6,372 bases of DNA. Origin: Burkholderiales bacterium. GTDB lineage: Bacteria; Pseudomonadota; Gammaproteobacteria; Burkholderiales; Casimicrobiaceae. The translations under genes were made by a program, and so were the position numbers. The notes under the pieces were generated by a model that saw nothing but the letters and a program-made list of their open reading frames with translations, ran no database searches and was not told the origin of the DNA. Positions 1 through 5,560 of this stretch are shown here, in pieces (within the stretch, counting starts at the first letter, position 1; every line of letters starts with the position of its first letter). The stretch covers positions 1 through 6,372 of the forward strand of contig JAITMH010000030.1 of the NCBI GenBank assembly GCA_031277445.1. Reading direction: 5' to 3'.

Positions 1-100
1 AAGCAATCCAGAGAACCCCATCCCCACCCCAGCCCTCCCCTTGAAGGGGAGGGAGCTTCATGTTCTTCGCGGCTTCGCGCCTTCGCGTGAGGCGGTTTTT
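1..100. repeat. 100-bp repeat core, copy 1 (cut by window edge)
   Basis: All 100 bases are identical to 2897-2996. The core contains a 10-bp-stem palindrome (CCCTCCCCTT at 33-42, AAGGGGAGGG at 44-53) and an array of CTTCGCG-type units at about 64-91. The left flank is outside the window, so the terminal inverted repeat seen at copy 2 cannot be checked here. The right flank differs from copy 2. It shares the junction TGGATT but then continues into another arm (101-136). This is non-coding repeat DNA lying downstream of the minus-strand gene that ends at 140. Confidence 0.93.
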
Positions 101-136
101 GTGGATTCTGCGTCCTGCGACTTCGCGCAGGATGAC
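101..136. repeat. Hairpin repeat arm, copy 1
   Basis: The stretch GTGGATTCTGCGTCC...CGCGCAGGATGAC recurs at 2690-2726 with few differences. It folds into a hairpin: CCTGCG (114-119), a 6-nt loop, CGCAGG (126-131). It ends 3 nt from the TAG stop (140-142) of the secreted-protein gene and so forms the start of that gene's 3' untranslated region. No T-run follows on the minus strand, so it is not a convincing intrinsic terminator by itself. Confidence 0.8.
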
Positions 137-139
137 ACG

Positions 140-2569
140 CTACGCTTTACCCACCCGACGCCGGATTCCTGCCGCACCCAGCACCAACGCCAGCAACAGC
201 AGCGCTACCGGATTCAGCAAGGGAATCGAGGTCGTGGAACCAGACATTGGGGCGAACCGTGTCACCGTCACGATGTAGCGCAAAGCGGTCCCGTCCTCGG
301 CGGTCACGATAATATGAATCTCATTGTCGCCCACGCTCAATGTTTGGGGAAGAAGCGAACGGCCGACGAATCCCGCATCATAAAGATGTGCTTCTGCGAA
401 AAGTGCCGCAACGAGATCGCTTTCTGCAATCGAGGTGACGCTATTTGCCACGTCGATGGCGAGTGTCATAAAGGGAGTACCTGCCGATCCATTGCCGTCA
501 ATGACCGTGATTGTTTTTCCTGCAACAGAGATCAGGTTTGCATCGGTCGATGGGCCCACCGTCAGCGTGAAAGTGGACGTCCCATCAGGCGAAATGCCGT
601 TGCTTGCGGTCAGCACGACCGGATAGCTACCGGACGTAAGGCCGGCCGCGATGTCCAGTGTTTTTGTTACATCATTCCATGTGATCGCAGCGTTGCCGGA
701 GGTTTTTGAGACGGTCGCTTCCGGTACGCCGCCGATGGTGCAAACGGCTGTGGATGTGGCCGCATAACCGAACGGCAGCGTCAAGCTCGCGGGGCAGTTG
801 ATGGTCGGAGCGACGGGGGCGACGAAAAACCGCTGGAAATGCGGGTATTCGATACCATCAACCATCGCTTTGATACGGTAGGTCGTTCCCGGCGTCAACA
901 TCGAGATGTCGATGTCCGTCACCAACCCGCCGGAAGCAATGTTGCCAGCGCCTGCTGTCCAGGGATCGAGGTTGTTGACGCCGGTGCCGGTGCCGTCCTG
1001 GGAGTAAATTTCAATGGTGGCATTGTTCGCGCCGGCAAGATTGGCGTAGTCCACCCGAACAGCCATTGTAAGGGTAGTCAGGTTTGTTTCCATCACCTCA
1101 GTGATGGACGGAATGGAGTTGTCAATGGTCGTGATGTTATGGTCGGAGGCGCTGGAAAGAGAAGCGCCGGAATCGGTTGCCCGGGAATCTCCGGTAAGCG
1201 TTAACGTTGCCTCCATGCCGTCAGGCTGTCCCGCAGGGATGGTCACATCCACCATCACCATCTGCATGGAACCGTAGGCAGGCAACGTGATTTGCGTCGG
1301 GCCGTTGATCACCGCTGTCCATCCGGCCAATGCTGCCGCCGCGTCGAGCGTGGGCGCCAAGGCCACCGTTGCGGAGCCATTGTGGAAGTTCAGAGCCTGA
1401 AATTCATAGGAAAGGACGACCCCTGATGGCACGGTTCTTCCCGGAGGCGCGACGATGCTTAACTCGTCCTCGCCGATAATGCCCTCGCTGGCTTCTACCT
1501 TCCAGGTTTCCCCGGCGGGAAGCGCGCCAAACGCTTTCCAGTGCATATAAAAGCTGGTGTGGCCGTTGGGCTGCGAGGTTCCCGGCGCGGGGAAATAGGC
1601 GCCGCCCAAAGCCGGAACACCATAGTCCGTCCTTTCACGCGGAGCAGAGGTGATAACACCGCTGTAATTGTTAGGATTATTGTTCGCAGCGCCACTGTAC
1701 CAGGAGTGCGGCTCTACCGCCCCGTTGCTTCGGAACAAGAAGATGCCGTTGTTGTTGCCTACATTCCCCCAGGTGTAAATCGACTTGGTGACGGGGTTGT
1801 AGGTGCTCCAGCCGCCCTGATTGCCGCCGCCCAGCTGGTGGTGGCCGCCGTAATAGAGGTCAATTCCGCCTTCGATACTGGCAGGCTGACCGGTGGCGGT
1901 ATCCGTTGCGCTGACATTCCATTCATGGTGAAAAAACTCGGCGCCTTCGGTGTAGCTGACGATCCACTGGATCGCCGCCGTCTTGCCTGCGTTGGCGCCG
2001 GTAAGCGTTTTGTTCCAGGTCACGACAATCTTTTGTTCGTGTGCGTTTTGCCAGACGGGATCAAGCGGCGGCTGTAAAGTTGCGCCGGTTTTTGTCGCCA
2101 GCAACACATCGTCTGCGTAAAAATCAACAACGGTATTCGCGTCACCAAGCACTGTGTTGCCCCCACCCCAAGTGCCGGTAGCGGTGGCAAACCGGTCCGT
2201 TCCCACCCAGAGCTTCATAGTAGGGTTCGTGCAATAGATGCCTGACAGCAAAGCATTTTCGTCGGTTGATGTTGCGCTTGCATATTTGCGCAAGTTGGTA
2301 GCCGACCCCAAATCGTTGATTTGAAAACGCAGGCTTCCGACTTCTCGCGGCGGCGCATTAAGGGGCTTCCCGAAAGTCCAGTTGGTCAACGTCACCGCGC
2401 TTGCGGTCATCGGCAGGCCGGCAAGCAGGCCGAACGCCATGATCGCGGCGATGAGTGAAGGAATGAAACCCTTTTTCGCCTGCCGTAAAAAATTCAGGGT
2501 TTCCGTATAAGGCGCAATGCTTAAAGTTGCCGCCGTGAAAAACCGTGATAAACAATTCTTCGCCTTCAT
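140..2569 (-). CDS. Secreted multidomain beta-sandwich protein with IPTL-CTERM-like C-terminal anchor
   Basis: An 809-aa exported protein of unknown function. Residues 1-58 form a signal peptide with an unusually long, basic n-region (about 33 residues), a hydrophobic core and an A-S-A cleavage site before V59. Residues about 59-490 are rich in Gly, Asn, Thr and aromatics and match no family I recognise. They look all-beta and could bind or act on carbohydrate, but this is unproven. Then come a possible Fn3-like domain (about 490-590), a putative Ig domain of He_PIG type (about 590-672) and a cadherin-like beta-sandwich (about 674-771, with the hallmark LSVGDNEIHIIVTAEDGTAL). The tail has S-I-P-L-L at 781-785, a hydrophobic helix (788-802) and R-R-R at 803-805. 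This is the layout of IPTL-CTERM/PEP-CTERM sorting tails, though IPLL replaces the usual IPTL. The start at 2569 is chosen because it has a G-rich ribosome site upstream (GGGGGGAAAAGCATC) and lies downstream of a good promoter. An in-frame ATG at 2668 lies upstream of that promoter. The gene is monocistronic. Confidence 0.87.
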   Translation of the reverse strand: MKAKNCLSRFFTAATLSIAPYTETLNFLRQAKKGFIPSLIAAIMAFGLLAGLPMTASAVTLTNWTFGKPLNAPPREVGSLRFQINDLGSATNLRKYASATSTDENALLSGIYCTNPTMKLWVGTDRFATATGTWGGGNTVLGDANTVVDFYADDVLLATKTGATLQPPLDPVWQNAHEQKIVVTWNKTLTGANAGKTAAIQWIVSYTEGAEFFHHEWNVSATDTATGQPASIEGGIDLYYGGHHQLGGGNQGGWSTYNPVTKSIYTWGNVGNNNGIFLFRSNGAVEPHSWYSGAANNNPNNYSGVITSAPRERTDYGVPALGGAYFPAPGTSQPNGHTSFYMHWKAFGALPAGETWKVEASEGIIGEDELSIVAPPGRTVPSGVVLSYEFQALNFHNGSATVALAPTLDAAAALAGWTAVINGPTQITLPAYGSMQMVMVDVTIPAGQPDGMEATLTLTGDSRATDSGASLSSASDHNITTIDNSIPSITEVMETNLTTLTMAVRVDYANLAGANNATIEIYSQDGTGTGVNNLDPWTAGAGNIASGGLVTDIDISMLTPGTTYRIKAMVDGIEYPHFQRFFVAPVAPTINCPASLTLPFGYAATSTAVCTIGGVPEATVSKTSGNAAITWNDVTKTLDIAAGLTSGSYPVVLTASNGISPDGTSTFTLTVGPSTDANLISVAGKTITVIDGNGSAGTPFMTLAIDVANSVTSIAESDLVAALFAEAHLYDAGFVGRSLLPQTLSVGDNEIHIIVTAEDGTALRYIVTVTRFAPMSGSTTSIPLLNPVALLLLALVLGAAGIRRRVGKA

Positions 2570-2629
2570 GATGCTTTTCCCCCCATTGCGGGATTGATGA
2601 CATTGCGTTGTAAAAAGAAGTATCTGTAA

Positions 2630-2658
2630 ATTGTACCCCTTGTTTGCTTTCGTGTTGA
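2630..2658 (-). promoter_or_regulatory. Sigma70-type promoter of the secreted-protein gene
   Basis: On the minus strand, -35 TCAACA (2653-2658) is separated by 17 nt from -10 TACAAT (2630-2635). The matches to consensus are 4/6 and 5/6. Transcription would start near 2623 and give a leader of about 54 nt before the ATG at 2569. The upstream half (CAACACGAAAGCAAAC) resembles the CACGAAA tandem repeats nearby, so the promoter may sit on the edge of the repeat island. Confidence 0.55.
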
Positions 2659-2689
2659 GCCGTGGCATTCAGATTTTTTTTGCAGGGCG

Positions 2690-2726
2690 GGTGGATTCTG
2701 CGTCCCGCGCCTTCGCGCAGGATGAC
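2690..2726. repeat. Hairpin repeat arm, copy 2
   Basis: Near-copy of 101-136 in the same orientation, starting GTGGATTCTGCGTC and ending CGCAGGATGAC. Here it is not joined to the 100-bp core: the core's second copy lies about 170 bp further right and carries a different arm. It marks the left end of the gene-free repeat island at about 2690-3185. Confidence 0.8.
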
Positions 2727-2738
2727 GGCTCTGGGAGC

Positions 2739-2832
2739 GCGGGCGTCTCGCCCGCAACAAACCCCCGCCGCCCCCGATCAAAATCACTTCGGGGGCAGGC
2801 TCTTCGGCGGGCGCCCCCTTTTGAAAGGGGGC
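2739..2832. repeat. Cluster of three GC-rich hairpins
   Basis: Three perfect inverted repeats lie in 94 bp. The first is GCGGGCG (2739-2745), loop TCT, CGCCCGC (2749-2755). The second is GCCCCCGA (2770-2777), an 11-nt loop, TCGGGGGC (2789-2796). The third is GCCCCCTTTTGAAAGGGGGC (2813-2832), followed on the plus strand by TTTT. The third resembles a plus-strand terminator, but no plus-strand gene precedes it. The cluster is therefore treated as repeat-island structure rather than a gene-end signal. Confidence 0.75.
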
Positions 2833-2837
2833 TTTTC

Positions 2838-2866
2838 TTCTCCGCGCTCTCCGCGTCTCCGCGTGA
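2838..2866. repeat. Short tandem array, CTCCGCG units
   Basis: Three units of (T)CTCCGCG with 8-9 nt spacing; on the minus strand these read ACGCGGAG, ACGCGGAG, AGCGCGGAG. This is one of several related arrays in the window (64-91, 2959-2989, 3043-3071, 3136-3162, 4588-4616). Confidence 0.7.
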
Positions 2867-2874
2867 AACCAAAA

Positions 2875-3036
2875 CGGCGTCATTGCGAGCGAAGCGAAGC
2901 AATCCAGAGAACCCCATCCCCACCCCAGCCCTCCCCTTGAAGGGGAGGGAGCTTCATGTTCTTCGCGGCTTCGCGCCTTCGCGTGAGGCGGTTTTTATGG
3001 ATTGCTTCGTCGCTTTCGCTCCTCGCAATGACGCCG
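2875..3036. mobile_element. 162-bp MITE-like element with terminal inverted repeats
   Basis: The left end (2875-2906, CGGCGTCATTGCGAG... GAAGCAATCCA) and right end (2998-3036) are inverted copies. Read outward-in, both give CGGCGTCATTGCGAG and GAAGCAATCCA; the right arm has about 7 extra bases between these blocks. They enclose the 100-bp core (2897-2996), which has its own 10-bp-stem palindrome at 2929-2949. There is no reading frame of note and no clear target-site duplication, so any mobility would be non-autonomous. Repeats with CGTCATTGCGAG ends are, from memory, common in many unrelated bacterial genomes; I could not check this. It could also be a static palindromic repeat of REP/BIME type. 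Confidence 0.65.
2897..2996. repeat. 100-bp repeat core, copy 2
   Basis: Identical over all 100 bases to 1-100, which implies recent duplication or gene conversion. Identity stops at 2997 (A here, G at 101). After the shared TGGATT the two copies continue into different arms. The CTTCGCG-type tandem array lies at 2959-2989. Confidence 0.93.
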
Positions 3037-3040
3037 ATTT

Positions 3041-3137
3041 TTTCTTTGCGCTCTTTGCGTTCTTTGCGGTTAATAAAAAAGGGCGGGTTTGAAACCCGCC
3101 TCTACGGAATCTGATCCCTGACCTCTGACCTCTGATT
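3041..3137. repeat. Composite repeat, copy A (9-nt array, palindrome, 7-nt array)
   Basis: In order on the plus strand: three 9-nt units of TCTTTGCGN type (3043-3071), an AT-rich spacer, the palindrome GGCGGGTTTGAAACCCGCC (3082-3100), the linker TCTACGGAA, then four 7-nt units TCTGATC, CCTGACC, TCTGACC, TCTGATT (3110-3137). Copy B at 4588-4689 has the same order of modules. It lies 3' of the minus-strand transporter gene and provides that gene's terminator. Confidence 0.88.
3075..3100 (-). terminator. Rho-independent terminator of the EamA transporter gene
   Basis: Read on the minus strand: GGCGGGTTTCAAACCCGCC (3100-3082), then C and a run of six T (3080-3075), followed by ATTAA. The 9-bp GC-rich stem plus U-run is a classical intrinsic terminator. 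It lies about 85 nt after the TAG stop at 3186. It is made from the palindrome of composite repeat copy A. The equivalent palindrome in copy B lacks a T-run. Confidence 0.75.
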
Positions 3138-3162
3138 CGTGCCTTTCGTGTTTTTCGTGGTT
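3136..3162. repeat. Short tandem array, TTTCGTG units
   Basis: Three 9-nt units: TTCGTGCC, TTTCGTGTT, TTTCGTGGTT. On the minus strand they read AACCACGAAAAACACGAAAG and onward, which would spell the tripeptide pattern [N/K/R]-H-E in one frame. It is inserted between the composite repeat and the 3' end of the transporter gene and is absent from copy B at speE. Confidence 0.75.
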
Positions 3163-3185
3163 AAAGTTTTTTCTTCGTCTCTCCG

Positions 3186-4073
3186 CTAACGATTGAAAAT
3201 CAACGCAATTCCGACGACAGCGATGGCTGCGCCGATCCAGGCGCCGAGTGCCGGACGCTCTTTGGTGCGCAACCATAACAACGGCAGAATCATGATCGGC
3301 GAGGTTGACGACAGTGTTGCCACCAGTCCGGTTTGGCCGTGGGCGAGCGCGTAGAGCAGGGTGGTCATGCCGAGCACCATACCGCAAAGGCCGCTGGCGC
3401 TGCTTTGCAGGAACAGGCGCGGCGTGATGCGGGTGGGCGGGCGCAACTGCGGAAGAAAACCGAGCAGGGTGAAAAACAGCACTGCTGCGCTGACCCGCAC
3501 GACGGAAGCGGCAATCGGGTCAACGCCGGATGCCATCACCGGCTTGGCAATCAACGAGCTGACTGCCTGACACAAGGCAGCGAGCAGCGCAATGGCGACG
3601 CCGATGGCCAAGGGGCCACGGACGCTTTCCCATTGGTGTTTTTGTCCGGCGCTGCGACCGAAGGCAATGGCCAGCATCACGCCGATGATAACGAACGTGA
3701 CGCCGCCCACAGCGATCGGACTCAGGCGTTCATCGAGTATCAGAAAACTCAGTATCGCCGTGATCGGCGCGTGGGTCGAAAACAGAATGGAATTGCGGCG
3801 CGGGCCGATTCGTTGCAGCGAGGCATAGAGCAAAGAATCGCCGAGCAAGATACCGATGAAGCCGGACAGTGCCAACGCGACGATGTATTCGCTGCCGAGG
3901 GTACGCCAGCCGCCGGTGATCAGCACCAGCACGCACAGAAGGACGAAAATGGCTTGCAGCCGGATGCGGTTAAAGGTGAACGAGCCCAGTTGCTGGACGG
4001 GGTAAACCGCCAACATGCCGCTGCATGCCCAGAAGAAGGCTGTGGCTAAAGCGGCGATGCTGGAAAGGTCCAT
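3186..4073 (-). CDS. EamA/DMT-family transporter, 295 aa
   Basis: Integral inner-membrane protein of the drug/metabolite transporter superfamily with two EamA repeats of about five helices each. Repeat 1 (about 1-130) ends in the typical S-T-H-A-P-I-T-A-I-L-S-F ... D-E-R-L block. Repeat 2 (about 155-293) ends in the matching S-T-S-P-I-M-I-L-P-L ... K-E-R-P block. The length is usual for the family. The substrate cannot be read from the sequence; family members export metabolites or amino acids. Start: an ATG at 4106 would give 11 extra polar residues, but it lies within a strong -10 box (4105-4110). The ATG at 4073 puts the first helix at once after M-D-L-S-S-I, as is normal. Neither start has a clear Shine-Dalgarno site. 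The gene is divergent from the small membrane-protein gene at 4164; stop TAG. Confidence 0.9.
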   Translation of the reverse strand: MDLSSIAALATAFFWACSGMLAVYPVQQLGSFTFNRIRLQAIFVLLCVLVLITGGWRTLGSEYIVALALSGFIGILLGDSLLYASLQRIGPRRNSILFSTHAPITAILSFLILDERLSPIAVGGVTFVIIGVMLAIAFGRSAGQKHQWESVRGPLAIGVAIALLAALCQAVSSLIAKPVMASGVDPIAASVVRVSAAVLFFTLLGFLPQLRPPTRITPRLFLQSSASGLCGMVLGMTTLLYALAHGQTGLVATLSSTSPIMILPLLWLRTKERPALGAWIGAAIAVVGIALIFNR

Positions 4074-4104
4074 GAGATGTATCTGTGTGCGGCTTTTTCC
4101 GGTC

Positions 4105-4133
4105 ATTGTACCGCGTTGTGCCGCTTGTGTTAG
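4105..4133 (-). promoter_or_regulatory. Sigma70-type promoter of the transporter gene
   Basis: Minus strand: -35 CTAACA (4128-4133), 17-nt spacer, -10 TACAAT (4105-4110), preceded by GG as in the promoter at 2630-2658. Transcription would start near 4098, about 25 nt before the ATG at 4073. This is the main reason for rejecting the upstream ATG at 4106. The -35 overlaps the proposed extended -10 of the divergent gene. Confidence 0.5.
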
Positions 4134-4136
4134 AGT
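4128..4136 (+). promoter_or_regulatory. Possible extended -10 promoter of the small membrane-protein gene
   Basis: Plus strand: TGTTAGAGT, an extended -10 (TGn followed by TAGAGT, 4/6 to consensus). A weak -35 TTGTAC (4106-4111) lies at a long 19-nt spacing. The expected start near 4143 is about 20 nt upstream of the ATG. It overlaps the -35 of the opposing transporter promoter, so the two may compete for polymerase. Confidence 0.3.
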
Positions 4137-4163
4137 GATTGTTGTTTTTGAGCGGAGGGAGTT

Positions 4164-4547
4164 ATGGCCTACGTTTTGCTTCCCGAATCACAGGAGGTTG
4201 CTGCCCGCAATATCACGACCATTGTCTATGCGCTGTATGCGGTGGCGCTGGTGGTTCCTTTGACGGCGATTGCGGCAATCGTGATGAATTACGTCAAAAA
4301 AGACGACATGAAGGGCACGCTCTATGAGAGCCATTTTCGCTGGCAGATCAACACTTTCTGGTTTACATTGCTGTGGTCGCTTCTGAGCGTTCTCCTTGCC
4401 CTTCCTCTCATCGTGCTGTTTTTTATGGGGTTTGTCTTTTTGTACTGGCCGGCTTTCGCTTTTTTGTTTATTGTTTTTATATGGTATATTTACCGAATCG
4501 TCAAAGGCTGGTTGCGGCTGTCGGAAAAAAAGCCGATGTATGAGTGA
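4164..4547 (+). CDS. COG3671-like small membrane protein, 127 aa
   Basis: Small inner-membrane protein of unknown function. Hydrophobic segments lie at about residues 17-42, 65-88 and 90-113, and the C-terminus is charged. The central motif E-S-H-F-R-W-Q-I-N-T-F-W (about 54-65) and the end segment V-K-G-W-L-R-L-S-E-K-K-P are features I associate with the uncharacterised COG3671 membrane family of proteobacteria. That assignment is from memory of the family pattern. The start is well supported by GGAGG at 4154-4158, 5 nt before the ATG. An in-frame stop (TGA) ends it at 4547. It is transcribed alone, divergent from the EamA gene and convergent with speE. I cannot infer a role from its neighbours. 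Confidence 0.85.
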   Translation: MAYVLLPESQEVAARNITTIVYALYAVALVVPLTAIAAIVMNYVKKDDMKGTLYESHFRWQINTFWFTLLWSLLSVLLALPLIVLFFMGFVFLYWPAFAFLFIVFIWYIYRIVKGWLRLSEKKPMYE

Positions 4548-4587
4548 GTTCGATTCAACCCATCACCCAAGGTTCCGCGTGAGAATT

Positions 4588-4689
4588 TCTTTGTGCTCTT
4601 TGTGTTCTTTGCGGTAAATTTTTCTGGGCGGGTTTGAAACCCGCCCCTACGAAATCTGATACCTGTTTCCTGACCTCTGATCTCTGACT
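4588..4689. repeat. Composite repeat, copy B, overlapping the speE stop
   Basis: Same module order as 3041-3137: three 9-nt units TCTTTGTG/TCTTTGCG (4588-4616), an AT-rich spacer, the palindrome GGGCGGGTTT (4626-4635) / AAACCCGCCC (4637-4646), the linker CCTACGAAA, then five 7-nt units TCTGATA, CCTGTTT, CCTGACC, TCTGATC, TCTGACT (4655-4689). The last unit covers two bases of the speE stop codon (4688-4690, TAG on the minus strand). The palindrome sits between two convergent genes and could act as a bidirectional hairpin terminator, but neither strand has a proper T-run after it. Confidence 0.85.
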
Positions 4690-5560
4690 ACGCCACCATC
4701 GCCCGCACGAAATTCGGCAATGCCAACGCCGCGCTGTGCATGTCGCCGTTGTAATACTGAAGGTCATGGATGCCGCGCTCTTGCAGCCGCGTTTCGACGG
4801 CCTCAGCGGTCAGTCGGCGCGGGTCGGCTTGTTGTGAGCAGAGCGCCATCATCCACAGCCCGCCGTACAGCGGCACCGATGTCAGGTACGGAACGACATG
4901 GTTGAAGGCTTCGCGCAGTCGCAGCAAGGTTTCGCGGATTCGTGCCGGGTTGGCGAGTGGGCTGGCGATGTGCAAGGTCATGATGCCGTTGTCGCCCAGA
5001 CGGGCGGCGCAGGCGCGGTAAAACTCCGGTGTGTAAAGCAGCGTTGACGGGCCGCCCGGATCGGTCAGGTCGAGCACGATCAGGTCGAACGGCTCGGTGC
5101 TGGCTTTGACGTAGGCGAAACCATCTTCGATTTTCAGTGTGAGCCGTGGATCGTCAAGGCTGCCGCGATGGACGTGCGCCAGATAGCGGCGGGAAATATC
5201 GACGACGGTCTGGTCGATCTCGACCAGGGTGATGTGTTCGATGCTTGGATGTTTGAACAGTTCCTCAGCCGAGCCGCCATCGCCGCCACCAACGATGAGT
5301 GCGCGACGCGGTTGATCGTGCGTGATGGCCGCCATGTGGACGAGGTTTTCGTGATAGAAAAACTCGTCTTTTTCCGAGGTCATGAAATGACCGTCAAGCC
5401 GGAACAAGGTGCCGAACGATTCGGAATGGTGTACTTCGACTTCTTGCAAGCCCGAATGGAACGCTTCATGCCGCTTGGACGAGCGGATGAAGAAGCCCCA
5501 ATCGGGCGTCAGCGATTCGGTCAGGGCGTCTCCGGTGTTCGGAGAAGCCGGTTCAGCCAT
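4688..5560 (-). CDS. speE: Spermidine synthase (polyamine aminopropyltransferase)
   Basis: Cytosolic enzyme that moves the aminopropyl group of decarboxylated S-adenosylmethionine to putrescine, giving spermidine and methylthioadenosine. The 290-aa length fits the family (about 280-290). A small N-terminal beta domain (about 17-80) holds L-D-G-H-F-M-T-S-E-K-D-E-F-F-Y-H-E (55-71). The Rossmann fold has the nucleotide motif G-G-G-D-G-G (91-96), V-E-I-D (113-116) for ribose binding, and D-L-T-D-P-G-G-P (164-171), whose first Asp is the expected catalytic base. The ATG at 5560 lies inside the end of speD: the two genes overlap by 8 nt (ATGGCTGA), so translation is likely coupled. G-rich sequence in the speD tail (GTGAGGGGCGGCAAGG) can serve as ribosome site. 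The TAG stop runs into composite repeat copy B. Substrate choice (putrescine versus other diamines) is assumed from the family. Confidence 0.97.
   Translation of the reverse strand: MAEPASPNTGDALTESLTPDWGFFIRSSKRHEAFHSGLQEVEVHHSESFGTLFRLDGHFMTSEKDEFFYHENLVHMAAITHDQPRRALIVGGGDGGSAEELFKHPSIEHITLVEIDQTVVDISRRYLAHVHRGSLDDPRLTLKIEDGFAYVKASTEPFDLIVLDLTDPGGPSTLLYTPEFYRACAARLGDNGIMTLHIASPLANPARIRETLLRLREAFNHVVPYLTSVPLYGGLWMMALCSQQADPRRLTAEAVETRLQERGIHDLQYYNGDMHSAALALPNFVRAMVA

Noticed and set aside
41..709. 222-codon plus-strand frame
   Set aside because: It is antisense to the secreted-protein gene and begins in the 100-bp repeat. The minus-strand frame has a signal peptide, domains and anchor.
2570..2668. 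N-terminal extension of the secreted protein to the ATG at 2668
   Set aside because: It would start upstream of the predicted promoter, precede the signal peptide with 33 atypical residues, and lacks a ribosome site.
2813..2836. Plus-strand rho-independent terminator (GCCCCCTTTTGAAAGGGGGC then TTTT)
   Set aside because: The shape fits, but no plus-strand gene lies upstream; it is better seen as one of the island's hairpins.
2631..3092. Open plus-strand frame of 153 codons and overlapping frames across the repeat island
   Set aside because: The frames are translations of hairpins and tandem arrays, have no ribosome site, and share the repeated peptide patterns typical of spurious ORFs.
2838..3162. 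Clustered short repeats as a CRISPR array
   Set aside because: Units are 7-9 nt with no unique spacers of regular length, and there is no cas gene nearby.
3333..4049. 238-codon plus-strand frame antisense to the transporter
   Set aside because: The composition is polar and low-complexity with no fold or family pattern; the opposite strand encodes a clear ten-helix transporter.
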